Positions 1 through 8,475 are shown, numbered from the stretch's first letter. The stretch: DNA of 64,000 nt from an uncultured Oscillospiraceae bacterium (GCA_947587485.1 CANPXZ010000001.1:25683-89682); one strand, 5' to 3'. The notes: generated by a model not told the origin, from the letters alone. Program-made: numbers and translations.

Positions 1-679
1 TGTCCATAGAACTCACATCGGAGAGAAGCTCGGCGTCTTCCATGTCACGAGCGGCATCGCTGCCGTCACTCCCGCCGTCATCACAGAGCTTGAAATCCCC
101 GTCCATCATCACGTCGTCATCGTTCTCCTCGACGGCGTCATCACGGTACCAGGACACGCCGGCGTCACACTCGTCCTTGGCGGGCTTGTATTCGCCGCCG
201 ATCTGGTCCGCGTACTCGTCAGGGTCAAACGGGTCGGGCTCGTTGGCCCAGGCGTCACGCAGGGCGTGGCGGATCTTGCGGATCATGCCGCGCGCCACGT
301 TCTGTTTCGCGCCCTTGCACTCAACGTTATCCACGTCATCCGCAGTGTCATAGGCGAACTTGCGCAGGACGACGATGTACCGGTTGCCGACCAGGGCCTT
401 GAGCATGGCCGCCATCAGGGCCTTCTCATTGTCGTAGGGATAGCCGTACTCAGGATGGTAAGTCACACGGGTCTTCTCGCCGTCCGCCGTCTCGATCACG
501 GTATGGGGGCCATTACGGTACAGGTTAACGACCTCGCTGCGAGCCATCAAGTGCGCGGCGGCAGCCTCCGAAACGGCAGTTGCGCCGACATTGAAGCCGG
601 CCTGAAAACCATCCTTGAACGCGGACTCGCGGATCTCGTCGGGATCCATGAACGGGCACCCATGCTTACGGTCACACAT
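1..679 (-). CDS. Unknown acidic-tailed protein, 3' end cut by window edge
   Basis: This gene is absent from the ORF track because its stop lies left of the window, but the minus-strand frame is open throughout. It begins MCDRKHGCPFMDPDEIRE after a strong Shine-Dalgarno site (AAGGAGG, about 10 bases before ATG) and runs at least 226 codons. The first ~40 residues include a Cys/His-containing start and an Ala/Gly-rich helix. The middle is mixed alpha/beta-like with a basic stretch (GAKQNVARGMIRKIRHALRD), and the last ~80 visible residues are strongly acidic. I recognise no family. A TTGACT-N17-TATGTT promoter lies directly upstream, so it is probably the first gene of its own unit. The two plus-strand ORFs over it (42-353 and 266-751) have no ribosome site and look like shadows. 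Confidence 0.8.
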   Translation of the reverse strand, partial: MCDRKHGCPFMDPDEIRESAFKDGFQAGFNVGATAVSEAAAAHLMARSEVVNLYRNGPHTVIETADGEKTRVTYHPEYGYPYDNEKALMAAMLKALVGNRYIVVLRKFAYDTADDVDNVECKGAKQNVARGMIRKIRHALRDAWANEPDPFDPDEYADQIGGEYKPAKDECDAGVSWYRDDAVEENDDDVMMDGDFKLCDDGGSDGSDAARDMEDAELLSDVSSMD

Positions 680-744
680 AGTTTGTATACCTCCTTGCCT
701 TATTGCTGTGGGCTCATATGTCCCACAAATGATCTGATAGTAAC

Positions 745-773
745 AACATAACACAAAACTCTATAAAAGTCAA
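745..773 (-). promoter_or_regulatory. Sigma-A-type promoter of the left-edge gene
   Basis: Read on the minus strand: TTGACT, 17 bases, TATGTT. It lies about 65 bases before the start codon at 679. The match to the -35 and -10 consensus with exact 17-bp spacing is the evidence. Confidence 0.65.
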
Positions 774-779
774 CAAATA

Positions 780-2531
780 TTAACAAAAAATTTCATGGTC
801 GACCTGGAACTGCAGGTACTCACTGTCATTGAACCGATTGATCCGGAATTTCCCGGCCAGCCGGAACACCTCGTCACTGCCGGCGCCATCCAGTCTGGAA
901 AGAAACTCCGCCCCACCAAACCAGACCACCGTGATCATATGGTCCAGGCTGAGCCGCAAATGCGTCTGGTTCGCGCCCATCAGCTTACGCCCCATCACGT
1001 CCCGAGGCGTAAACAGCAGCGCGAATTCCGGCTCCTCCAACCCCTCACCAAACGGCCGCATCCGGTCGATCTCATGGGCATACTCAAAACAGAGGTCAAA
1101 ATCGTCAGGCCGGCAGACGGAAAAATCATAATTCCCCAGGCACGCACGGCCGTTCATCCCGACCGTATAATATCCGCCTGAACTACCCGAAACGGCCGGC
1201 ATGTTCAGGAATCCCTGCTCCATGGCGTCACGCACGGCGCCCAACTGTTTCTTCGGCACATGCACGCCAAAGGCGTTTTCATGCCCGTCCGCCGTCACGC
1301 CGGGAATCGCGAAACACCCGTTCTTTGTACGCTCAAAGGTCCCGGGCGTACGTCCGGAACCGGAATACCCGTTCCCGTCCGGCCGCATCACCAAACACGG
1401 CTTCCCGTTCAGATCCAGCAGCTTGGACGCCAGCGGACCCAACAAACCTGGTTTTGCGTCGACCAGATAAATATATGGGGCATAGGCCTGTCTGGTATCT
1501 GAAACGAGGTTCTCATACAGGACCTTGATCGCCTCTTTACGCGTCTCGTTATTCTCGATCAGCCACTGGAACAGGTCTTCCCGCTCCCCGTTGCGTTCCC
1601 AGGGGAACCGGGTGTATAATAAGTCGTACAGGAGCCGGATGTCAGACCCCATCCGCTTGATGGAATTGAACAGAGGGCAGTACTTGAAGTCGTAGACCTC
1701 CTCCGTCACGTCCCCGGCCTGGACCTTCCCGCTCCGAAGCATGTGGAAGTGCAGGGCCCGCAAATTCTCAAACGGGGCCGCATAAACGTCCGGGAGCAGC
1801 GCAAGGTCACAGCCGAAAAACTCCGAAACGTCCTGGCAGTCCAGCAACTGGTTGAACAGCTCCACGCTCCGGCGGACCGTGCTGCGCGTGTCATGGATCA
1901 CCGGCATCGCGTCGCCCCGGGAACCCAGCCCCGCAAACAGCACCAATTTCTCGATAAGGGATTTCACAGCCTCATTCCCGGTCAGCTCGCTGTACAGGCG
2001 AACCGCATGGAACGCCATGTACGCGCCGCACACGCCTTTGAACGCGGCATTGGAACCGATCCGGGACGGGTCTACGATCACGGACGCCGACGTACGCATC
2101 GTCTCGATATGGTGGTCCGTCACCAGCACTTCAAGGCCGTGCGACCTGGCCCTTGCGACGGCATCCATCGCTCCGATCCCCACATCGCAGGTGAGCACGG
2201 CATCCGCGTCAGGAAATTCCGTCACGAGCCGCTCGATGTCTTCCGGCGTCATCCCGTAACCACGGTCCGTCTCCGGGGCAAACAGAGAAACATGAAATCC
2301 GAACAGGGACAGCCCGGCATACAGGATGCACCCGGCGGAGATCCCATCCATGTCAAAATCCGGGAACACGACCACGTGTTTGCCGCCGTCATGCAGGCGC
2401 TTCAGGGCCAGCACCAGCGCGTCCTCATCCTGGAACACATAGCTGCCGGCATACAAGTCACGATGGATCCTGGTCAGATATTCATAATTATAACCTTTAT
2501 GCAAAAAGCTCTCACGCAAAAGCCGGTTCAT
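780..2531 (-). CDS. RecJ-like DHH/DHHA1 phosphoesterase
   Basis: A 583-aa protein resembling RecJ single-strand exonucleases, which degrade ssDNA 5' to 3' in a Mn/Mg-dependent reaction. Residues 58-63 read DFDMDG (DHH motif I). A TCDVGIG segment near 115 and VTDHH near 138 match the later metal-binding motifs. The C-terminal half has a DHHA1-like pattern (GSGRTPGT and later GHENAFGVHV). I chose the ATG at 2531 because GGAGGACATGGC lies just before it; the ORF-track start at 2618 would lie upstream of the -10 box (2587-2592). It is a single-gene unit behind TTGCAT-N17-TATAAT and diverges from the plus-strand cluster across the repeat array. RecJ itself, or a DHH phosphodiesterase on RNA or nucleotides, are both possible; an exonuclease would suit an element that handles ssDNA. 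Confidence 0.85.
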   Translation of the reverse strand: MNRLLRESFLHKGYNYEYLTRIHRDLYAGSYVFQDEDALVLALKRLHDGGKHVVVFPDFDMDGISAGCILYAGLSLFGFHVSLFAPETDRGYGMTPEDIERLVTEFPDADAVLTCDVGIGAMDAVARARSHGLEVLVTDHHIETMRTSASVIVDPSRIGSNAAFKGVCGAYMAFHAVRLYSELTGNEAVKSLIEKLVLFAGLGSRGDAMPVIHDTRSTVRRSVELFNQLLDCQDVSEFFGCDLALLPDVYAAPFENLRALHFHMLRSGKVQAGDVTEEVYDFKYCPLFNSIKRMGSDIRLLYDLLYTRFPWERNGEREDLFQWLIENNETRKEAIKVLYENLVSDTRQAYAPYIYLVDAKPGLLGPLASKLLDLNGKPCLVMRPDGNGYSGSGRTPGTFERTKNGCFAIPGVTADGHENAFGVHVPKKQLGAVRDAMEQGFLNMPAVSGSSGGYYTVGMNGRACLGNYDFSVCRPDDFDLCFEYAHEIDRMRPFGEGLEEPEFALLFTPRDVMGRKLMGANQTHLRLSLDHMITVVWFGGAEFLSRLDGAGSDEVFRLAGKFRINRFNDSEYLQFQVDHEIFC

Positions 2532-2586
2532 GCCATGTCCTCCATTTCCACATTGGAGGGCGTCCAAACCCTCCTGCATGACATCA

Positions 2587-2615
2587 ATTATAACACAAAA
2601 GAAAACAAGATGCAA
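2587..2615 (-). promoter_or_regulatory. Sigma-A-type promoter of the RecJ-like gene
   Basis: Minus strand TTGCAT, 17 bases, TATAAT, about 55 bases upstream of the chosen start. The repeat array begins just beyond it. Confidence 0.75.
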
Positions 2616-2672
2616 CAAGTTTATAGGCTTTTAATAAGAAAAATTTCGAGAAAGGATCACAGAAAAGCACAC

Positions 2673-3170
2673 CTGCAGTTTTTTGACATGGTTTTTGAGC
2701 GTGAAAAATCGGCGTTACAAGAAAGTGTAATAATCTTTGCACTTTTTAAGTGTGTAACGTTCTCGCGTTACACGCCGTTACAAAATTTTTCAAAAAACTG
2801 TAGAAATTATAGCAGAAATTTTTTTGTAACGCGTGTAACGCCGATTTTGAAAAATTTTAATATAGAAAAAATTTCTTCCTAAATTGACTTTATTTTTAGC
2901 GTTACAAGCGTTACAAAAAAATAAATGATAAAATTCTTACAGTTTTTGGTGACACACGCGTAACGCCCTGTAACGGAGTGTGCAACATAAATGCGAAAAC
3001 TGTAAGAGTTTCTACAGTTTCTTGTAACGTTTTACTTTTCAGGCTCGGGACCCTATGCTAAAAACTGCAGTTGCAAAAAATTTTTCCCGAAAAAAAATCT
3101 GTAACAGTTTCTGCAGTTTTTTCGATTTTGAAACAAAAATGAACAAAAACGAACATCGAAAAATGTAACG
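2673..3170. repeat. AT-rich non-coding array of two short repeat families (iteron-like)
   Basis: This ~500-bp stretch has no credible gene and is far more AT-rich than its surroundings. I count 11 exact copies of TGTAACG or its complement CGTTACA (at 2713, 2753, 2766, 2776, 2825, 2834, 2900, 2909, 2969, 3023, 3164), several in pairs 9-10 bp apart. Interleaved are about seven copies of a CTRCAGTTT-like motif or its complement (2673, 2797, 2936, 2997, 3012, 3062, 3111, some with CTTACAG). Short paired repeats in an AT-rich gap are typical of plasmid iterons, centromeres or operator arrays; which one applies cannot be told from sequence alone. The ORFs called here (3039-3272, 3053-3421) cross the repeats and look spurious. 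Confidence 0.7.
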
Positions 3171-3462
3171 TGTGTCACCGGCCGTTTTTGAAACCGTCCC
3201 AAAAACCGGCCCGAAAAACGCCCCCGATCCGGCGTCCTTTCCACCCTTCCGCGAAGCCACATCCGGCCCCAAAACCCGCCCCGCGGCACCTTCCGGACAC
3301 CTGTCATGGCGGGCGGGCCGGCACGTTTATGGCCGAGGCCGGCACGGGAACGGGAGCGCTGACGCGCCCCGTCCCCGTGCAAGAAAAGTGAGGGAACCTG
3401 GAAACGGGTGACCGGAAACACATCAAAATCAAACTTTATATCATAGAGAGGAATGAATAATT
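3171..3462. other. Intergenic, no gene seen
   Basis: This GC-rich stretch lies between the repeat array and the lipoprotein gene. I see no credible coding frame. The last ~40 bases are AT-rich and carry a weak TTTATATC that could be a -10 region for the plus-strand genes, but no convincing -35 box accompanies it. Confidence 0.4.
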
Positions 3463-4809
3463 ATGAAGAAAATGATGAAAGTTTATGCAGCGGCTCTCGC
3501 AGCCACCCTCATGGTGGCCATGCTTGCCGGCTGCGCAAAAGACTATGCGGACGCCGCTCCGACGGCTTCCGGCACGGTCACAACCGAGCCTGCCGTCACC
3601 CAGCCCATCGACGAGAACGACACCCCGATGTCCGGTACGCCCGAGCCGACGGAAGACGTCGACAGCACGGACACGGTAGAAGACGAAGAATACCCTGCAA
3701 TCATCCAGTGGCATTTGGACACAAAATGTGATGACGCCGCCCGCGCAAGATGGGACAAAGGTTGGGCCGCCAAAACAGAAGAAGAGCGCGAAACGACCGT
3801 CGCCTATTTTGAAAAGGAATACGGTGACGAATATCAGGCATACCTGAATGGGGAAGACTACGTTGACCCTAAAACGAAATTTGGTTCCATCGAAGCCATC
3901 GCCGCCCTTGGCGGCAAACAGGCCACCGTGCAGAAAGACACGGAAGAATGCCTGGTTTATATTTTCGATGAGGAAAAGAACCACGGCAACCCTTATGACG
4001 TGACCTGGGACTATGGCAAGGACTATGATTCTTACATCAATGCGGCCGACTGGTCGCTGGTGTTCGACGCCGGGTATTACAAAGCCACGTTCCCGATGCT
4101 GGCACAGCTGTACCACAACGACGACGCGCTGCTCTTAAAGCACTTCCAGACCGTCGGCATCCATGAGGGCCGCCAGGCGTCTGAGAAATTCAACGTTGCC
4201 GCCTATATGGACAACTGTGGCAAGGCACTGCGTGACGCCTTCGGCGACAACTATGAGTGCTATTATATCTACTACCTGCTCCATCAGGACACCGAGTCTG
4301 GCGTAAAGACCACCGGTTCCTATAAGAAGCAGCTTGCGCAGGAGCTCACGGCTATCCAGGAGAGGGAGTTCAAAGCTGTCAACAAATACCGTGAGGAAGT
4401 CGGTGCCCAGGACGTCGAATTTGACTCCGAGCTCGCTGCATTTGCGGGTTACAGGGCCTACATGGACTGCACCAAAGGCTGGGACGCCCATGATGGTATG
4501 TTTTATCTGACGGACAACAACAAGATGCGCAGCATGTTCTTTGGCCCTATCGGAGCCGACATCTACTGTGAAAACAAGTACACTGTTGCCGGACGCGACG
4601 GTTGGGAACACACCGCAGACCAGGGTAAGGGGTATCGTAACTCCGAAGGCCATTATAAGACCATGATAGACACGGACTTCAACTACGTCGGCTGTGGGAA
4701 CTATTATGTGTCCGACCAGGATTACAACTGGGGCGGCGAATATGACACCAACGTCATCACGCTCGACAGCTATGCGGACACCGTAGATACCGCTTACAAC
4801 AATAAGTAA
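3463..4809 (+). CDS. CAP/SCP-domain lipoprotein
   Basis: A 448-aa secreted lipoprotein. Residues 1-24 form a lipoprotein signal peptide ending in the lipobox LAGC. An acidic Thr/Pro-rich spacer follows, then a central region of unknown fold rich in Tyr and Asp. The C-terminal ~150 residues look like a CAP/SCP domain: AVNKYREEVGAQDVEFD matches the usual first helix, and GHYKTMIDTDFNYVGCG the conserved core. CAP proteins are extracellular and have varied roles (protease-like, lipid or wall binding); none can be assigned here. GAGAGG precedes the start. It is the first gene of the only plus-strand cluster in the window. The element may use it on the cell surface. Confidence 0.85.
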   Translation: MKKMMKVYAAALAATLMVAMLAGCAKDYADAAPTASGTVTTEPAVTQPIDENDTPMSGTPEPTEDVDSTDTVEDEEYPAIIQWHLDTKCDDAARARWDKGWAAKTEEERETTVAYFEKEYGDEYQAYLNGEDYVDPKTKFGSIEAIAALGGKQATVQKDTEECLVYIFDEEKNHGNPYDVTWDYGKDYDSYINAADWSLVFDAGYYKATFPMLAQLYHNDDALLLKHFQTVGIHEGRQASEKFNVAAYMDNCGKALRDAFGDNYECYYIYYLLHQDTESGVKTTGSYKKQLAQELTAIQEREFKAVNKYREEVGAQDVEFDSELAAFAGYRAYMDCTKGWDAHDGMFYLTDNNKMRSMFFGPIGADIYCENKYTVAGRDGWEHTADQGKGYRNSEGHYKTMIDTDFNYVGCGNYYVSDQDYNWGGEYDTNVITLDSYADTVDTAYNNK

Positions 4810-4818
4810 CAAACAAAC

Positions 4819-4846
4819 GGCCCGTTCCGGATTCTCGGGACGGGCC
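4819..4846 (+). terminator. Hairpin after CAP lipoprotein
   Basis: GGCCCGTTCC pairs with GGGACGGGCC around an 8-base loop. No U tract follows, so it may be a weak terminator or an mRNA-stabilising hairpin before the next gene. Confidence 0.5.
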
Positions 4847-4878
4847 ATGCTCAAATTTGAAAAGAGAGGTGAAATATA

Positions 4879-5067
4879 ATGAAAAAGTATTATCTGGTAG
4901 AAGCCGATTACAACTGCGGCAAGGTCGAAAGAGAGTACCGCAGGACCTCCGTGTTTACCGGTATCGGCCGCGTCATTGGCTTCGCCCTGATGTTCGGCGG
5001 CGGCTTCGTCATCGGCCAGGTGCTCCGCGGAGTCATCCAGGGCATCATGCTCCTGCTTGGTGTCTGA
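4879..5067 (+). CDS. Small membrane protein, 62 aa
   Basis: It starts MKKYYLVEADYNCG after a good Shine-Dalgarno site (GAGAGGTG). The first ~30 residues are polar and basic. Residues ~28-62 are hydrophobic and Gly-rich (GRVIGFALMFGGGFVIG), enough for one long or two short membrane segments. No family is recognised. It lies between two hairpins in the plus-strand cluster. Confidence 0.7.
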   Translation: MKKYYLVEADYNCGKVEREYRRTSVFTGIGRVIGFALMFGGGFVIGQVLRGVIQGIMLLLGV

Positions 5068-5075
5068 ATCTCAAA

Positions 5076-5158
5076 ACCCCGCCCCGGGCGCCGCGGCGGA
5101 CGGCAGAGCCCCGCGCCTGCTGTCCGCTGTAAAATGCCCGCCGGCGGGGTATTCTTTT
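5076..5158 (+). terminator. Nested hairpins before NADAR gene
   Basis: An outer pair ACCCCGCC (5076-5083) and GGCGGGGT (5143-5150) encloses an inner stem, GCGGACGGCAG (5096-5106) with CTGCTGTCCGC (5117-5127). ATTCTTTTATT follows. Probably a terminator or attenuator. Confidence 0.55.
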
Positions 5159-5183
5159 ATTATGCCATAAAGAAGGTGGCAAC

Positions 5184-5594
5184 ATGAGTGAAAAATTAAA
5201 CCTGGCACAAGCCATCGACCCCAGGTATTTGATAAATGTCAACTTCGACAGTCTGAACTACCCCTCGGCCGAAAATGCTTTCCAGGCTTCGAAACAGCCA
5301 ATCCTGAAACGTCAGCAATACCAGACGATGACCCCGGAGCGAGCCGCCTACCGCGGCTCGTTTGCATCCGGGCAGCATCGTCCCGACGAATATCAGAACA
5401 TGTACCAGATCCAGAAACGAAAATTTTCCAAGAAACCGCTTCGCGGCATGCTCAAAGCCTCGGGTGACACCCCGCTCATCTTTTACAATACGAGACACGA
5501 GACATATTGGGGCGTGTGCACCTGCAGATATTGCAACGGCACCGGAGAAAACAACCTTGGAAAGATCCTGGAACAGATACGATCCGAAATATAA
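5184..5594 (+). CDS. NADAR/YbiA-like domain protein
   Basis: A 136-aa single-domain protein. YPSAENAFQASK near residue 27 matches the conserved Ser-Glu region of YbiA/NADAR. NTRHETYWG and GENNLGKILEQIR near the C terminus match the Trp-Gly and Asn-Leu-Gly signatures. The family is known as N-glycosidases acting on riboflavin intermediates (YbiA) and as enzymes removing ADP-ribose from modified nucleic acid or metabolites. An unusual CTCRYCNG stretch between the last two motifs could bind metal. AAGAAGGTGG precedes the start. On a mobile element an anti-ADP-ribosylation or NAD-related defence role is plausible, but no ADP-ribosyltransferase partner is visible in the window. Confidence 0.8.
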   Translation: MSEKLNLAQAIDPRYLINVNFDSLNYPSAENAFQASKQPILKRQQYQTMTPERAAYRGSFASGQHRPDEYQNMYQIQKRKFSKKPLRGMLKASGDTPLIFYNTRHETYWGVCTCRYCNGTGENNLGKILEQIRSEI

Positions 5595-5636
5595 ATCCCG
5601 CCACAGGTCTTCAGGCCCGTGACGGGATTTTTTTTT
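5595..5636 (+). terminator. Rho-independent terminator after NADAR gene
   Basis: ATCCCG...CGGGAT with inner pairing CAGG/CCTG-like bases, followed by nine T. It also has an AT-rich tail on the minus strand and may serve the convergent gene ending at 5649. Confidence 0.85.
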
Positions 5637-5648
5637 CAACATGTATTA

Positions 5649-7733
5649 CTAACCAAGTTGATCTTCTTCCTGATCATCAGCAGGAGTCTCAGCATCTGCT
5701 CTCCCGTTATTGCTATCATTGTCTCCGAGCGCATTGCGGAGTTTCGCCAGGGCTTCAGATTTCGTTTGTACCACACCCTCACCGCCTGTAGCAGCCATTG
5801 CTTCAGTTGGCGTATGGGGTGTCTTATCTTTATCATCAGCCACATCTGCCGAAGGCTCTTCCCCAGACCCGTCAGATCCATCCGGATAATCAAACTCGCC
5901 ATCCGGGGGTGCATCATCGTAGTCCATATTATTATCGACAGGAACGACATTACCGTATTCGTCACGATAATAGCCCTCGGGTATTTGTTCTTGCTTTTTA
6001 CCAGTTTCAGGCTTCGCAAACTGTTCCTGGTCTTCAGGTTTCGCAGCCTGTTCCTGATCTTCAGGTTTCGCAGCCTGTTCCTGATCTTCAGATTTCACAG
6101 CCTGTTCCTGATCTTCAGATTTCACAGCCTGTTCCTGATCTTCAGATTTCACAGCCTGTTCCTGATCTTCAGGTTTCGCAGGCCGCTCCAAACTGTCCTT
6201 ACGGACATAACCAGCCATGTCAGCGACCTTGTCAACAGCTTTGCGTGTACAGGCGCCGACCGTCTTCCCGACAGCTTTCATAAAATCCAGGAACCCGCCC
6301 CTCATCAGCTCACGCTCGTCCTGGACATTGATCACAGACGCGGCCTCCAATGCGGCGCTTTCCGGCGTATGGTCATGGTCACCGGCCTTCCTGTGCGCGT
6401 CACGCACGGCTTTGATCTCATCATTGATCTTCCGGCCCGTGTCCTTCAGCCACATCACGGCTGGAAACTGGCAAAACGTCTGGTAAGACGGGGAACGACG
6501 GATCGTATCGCGCAGGTCTTCGGCCTTTGCCCACAGGATGCCGGTGGCGGCTGTCACAAACCCGCCGACAGCAATGGCGCCTTTCTTCACGCCGCTCACG
6601 ATCAACTTGCCGGCCTTCACGGCCTGGGACTCATCCTCAGAAACTTCCGTACGGCCATCCGTCTCAGGCTTCTTTCCAGAATTCTTGATCTTGTCAGCAA
6701 TGCCGGAAAACAGCCCGGACTTCCTCTCCGTTCTCCCACCGGCGTCACGGGTGTTCTCATCCGTTTTTTTCTGTCCAGCGGATTTATCAGGATATGGAAC
6801 GGTTTTCCCGTTCGTAATTGCAGCGGCATTGGCATTACCCATCTGAAGAATGTCGTTGTAGATAGAACCAGCCCGCGCATTGAGCTTCTCAAAACGGTCA
6901 AGCTCTTTCTTCAGCTCCTTAGCAATCCGCTTCCCACGCAGCGTCGCACGCTGTGATGTTGACAAGTAGTTTGCGGGGTCAAGCAGGGTCCGCATCACCG
7001 GCATATTCCGGGCGGACATTGCCATAATCGTAGAAATCGCCATGCCAGCCTGATACTGACTATCGCTCAAACCACCACTTTTGCGAAGAGCGGTAAGTTG
7101 ATCATCGGTCTCAGCACTGTCGTTTTCATGTTTTGCCGACTTAGGTTTTCGGCCATCATCAGCAGATTGCTCATTTTTGTTTTTTGTCTGTTGATCCAAT
7201 ACAGCCTCTTCTTCTGCTGCCGCTTGTCTTTCTGCGTCAGTCGTCTTCTTTCTAACGGCTGCAGAAAGATCACGGCCATCACCGGATGGATTCTGGACGC
7301 CAGGACCATTTTTTTCAGCATTTGTTTGCCTATCATCTGAAACACGTTTTTCAGGGACAGGGCGGGACATCATATCGCGAAGGTCTGACATTTCGATCGT
7401 ATCCTTACCGGTGCGCGCACTGTAGGAATCAAAAGCGCCATGGTAACTTGTCAAAATTTGAGAAGTTTGATCGTCGAGTGTGGACATCAGGCAATCATAC
7501 ATCAAATCGTTATTTGGGTCATCTTTTGTATAGCCACATGCAGACAAAGATTCACCACAGTTTTTCCAAAGGTTGTCACGAAATTCATCGAAATCACCAA
7601 TACGAAGAAGATCAAAATCTCCGCCACACACGCTGAGAAGTTTTATGATCTCCTGGCGCGTGCTATCAAGCACATTTTTCTTTGTAATAAAAGACGGATC
7701 TTTCGATTCCGGCCATTTATTCAGGTCACCCAT
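5649..7733 (-). CDS. Unknown 694-aa protein with 9-residue acidic repeats
   Basis: The start is taken as the ATG at 7733 (MGDLNKWPE), 10 bases after GGAG; the ORF-track GTG at 7742 sits on the ribosome site. The first ~150 residues are Asp/Asn-rich and globular-looking. A low-complexity charged part follows, then a segment with helices (QAGMAISTIMAMSARNMPVM; KKELDRFEKL). Around 425-460 are hydrophobic stretches (GVKKGAIAVGGFVTAATGIL). Six tandem copies of K(P/S)EDQEQ(A/F)(V/A) and an acidic tail follow. It is the last gene of a five-gene unit starting at 11106 and ends tail-to-tail with the NADAR gene. I recognise no family. Other element proteins also carry acidic tandem repeats. Confidence 0.75.
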   Translation of the reverse strand: MGDLNKWPESKDPSFITKKNVLDSTRQEIIKLLSVCGGDFDLLRIGDFDEFRDNLWKNCGESLSACGYTKDDPNNDLMYDCLMSTLDDQTSQILTSYHGAFDSYSARTGKDTIEMSDLRDMMSRPVPEKRVSDDRQTNAEKNGPGVQNPSGDGRDLSAAVRKKTTDAERQAAAEEEAVLDQQTKNKNEQSADDGRKPKSAKHENDSAETDDQLTALRKSGGLSDSQYQAGMAISTIMAMSARNMPVMRTLLDPANYLSTSQRATLRGKRIAKELKKELDRFEKLNARAGSIYNDILQMGNANAAAITNGKTVPYPDKSAGQKKTDENTRDAGGRTERKSGLFSGIADKIKNSGKKPETDGRTEVSEDESQAVKAGKLIVSGVKKGAIAVGGFVTAATGILWAKAEDLRDTIRRSPSYQTFCQFPAVMWLKDTGRKINDEIKAVRDAHRKAGDHDHTPESAALEAASVINVQDERELMRGGFLDFMKAVGKTVGACTRKAVDKVADMAGYVRKDSLERPAKPEDQEQAVKSEDQEQAVKSEDQEQAVKSEDQEQAAKPEDQEQAAKPEDQEQFAKPETGKKQEQIPEGYYRDEYGNVVPVDNNMDYDDAPPDGEFDYPDGSDGSGEEPSADVADDKDKTPHTPTEAMAATGGEGVVQTKSEALAKLRNALGDNDSNNGRADAETPADDQEEDQLG
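6010..6180 (-). repeat. 27-bp coding tandem repeats
   Basis: About six contiguous 27-bp units encode the nine-residue repeat K(P/S)EDQEQ(A/F)(V/A) in the 694-aa protein. The units are nearly identical, so copy number may vary between relatives. Confidence 0.85.
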
Positions 7734-7751
7734 TTTTGTCACACTCCTTTA

Positions 7752-8045
7752 TCACAGGGACATCTCGACATCACGTTCACGCTGTTCTTTCGCGTCATTC
7801 GTAACACGAAGCTGGGACAGCGAATGTGCGCCTTCGGTCTCCGCTTTTTTATACATTTCCCTGCTGTCCTTCTTACCTTTGATATAGGCATCCGCCGTCT
7901 TCTTGACAGCATCAACAGCCGCATCGACGCGCGACATAGCACGGTCCACGCCGCCCCTGACCGCACGCTCGATCTCACCGGTCGTCCGTGCGGTACGGAG
8001 GGACACACGGATCCGCCGGCGCGCTTTACCAGAACCACCCATCAT
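7752..8045 (-). CDS. Small basic helical protein, ~97 aa
   Basis: It starts at MMGGSGKARRRIRVSL, after AAAGGAGTGTGG; the ORF-track GTG start overlaps that ribosome site. The N terminus is very basic, and the rest is predicted helical (RAMSRVDAAVDAVKKTADAYIKGK) with a charged C terminus. It could bind nucleic acid, but there is no recognisable domain. It lies 18 bases before the 694-aa gene and just after a hairpin. Confidence 0.65.
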   Translation of the reverse strand: MMGGSGKARRRIRVSLRTARTTGEIERAVRGGVDRAMSRVDAAVDAVKKTADAYIKGKKDSREMYKKAETEGAHSLSQLRVTNDAKEQRERDVEMSL

Positions 8046-8080
8046 GGTCGCCACACTCCTTTCAAGATTATAAAGAAATG

Positions 8081-8107
8081 ACGGACCCCGTCAGAAACGG
8101 GATCCGT
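8081..8107 (-). terminator. Internal hairpin, terminator or attenuator
   Basis: On the minus strand ACGGATCCCGT pairs with ACGGGGTCCGT, followed by CATTTCTTTATAATC. It lies between the 109-aa and 97-aa genes and may reduce read-through. The TATAAT after it could be a weak internal promoter, but the -35 match is poor. Confidence 0.55.
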
Positions 8108-8115
8108 CAGCAGAT

Positions 8116-8445
8116 TCAGCCGATATCGGGCCCGTCGTAGCTTTCATCTTCCACGGCCGGCTCGTCCATCTCGACATCCGGGGCGGGCTCGGCCTGCATG
8201 GCCTCACGCATCACCGGCGCGTCCAGCGCCTCGATATTGTGCTCCAGGTCATGATCCTTACGCACGCTGGGCTCGGCAAGCATGGCGCCGGAGACCTCGG
8301 CAGCCTTATCAGACACTTCCTTCGCCATGGTCACCGCGGCACTGGAGCCAACGGCAATATTCACGGCACAGGTAACCTCCTCAACGCTGTGGCTGGGTTT
8401 GCCGCCAAGCTCAGCAATCAGAGAATCATCGATCATGTTAGGCAT
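8116..8445 (-). CDS. Unknown acidic protein, 109 aa
   Basis: It begins MPNMIDDSLIAELGG behind AGAAAGGAAGG. The N half is helical and Ala/Val-rich (NIAVGSSAAVTMAKEVSDKAAE). The C half is acidic and ends ESYDGPDIG. The tail resembles ETYDGPDDQLS at the end of the otherwise unrelated protein at 22512-23615, and LDAP occurs also near the end of its neighbour at 8476. No family is recognised. Third gene of the unit from 11106. Confidence 0.65.
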   Translation of the reverse strand: MPNMIDDSLIAELGGKPSHSVEEVTCAVNIAVGSSAAVTMAKEVSDKAAEVSGAMLAEPSVRKDHDLEHNIEALDAPVMREAMQAEPAPDVEMDEPAVEDESYDGPDIG

Positions 8446-8475
8446 AATATGATACCTTCCTTTCTCAGGTTTTGT

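Noticed and set aside
3039-3421. Small minus-strand ORFs of 77 and 122 aa
   Set aside because: They span the AT-rich repeat array, lack Shine-Dalgarno sites and show no protein-like pattern.
6010-6180. Possible CRISPR-like repeat array
   Set aside because: The 27-bp units are contiguous with no spacers and encode an in-frame nine-residue protein repeat.
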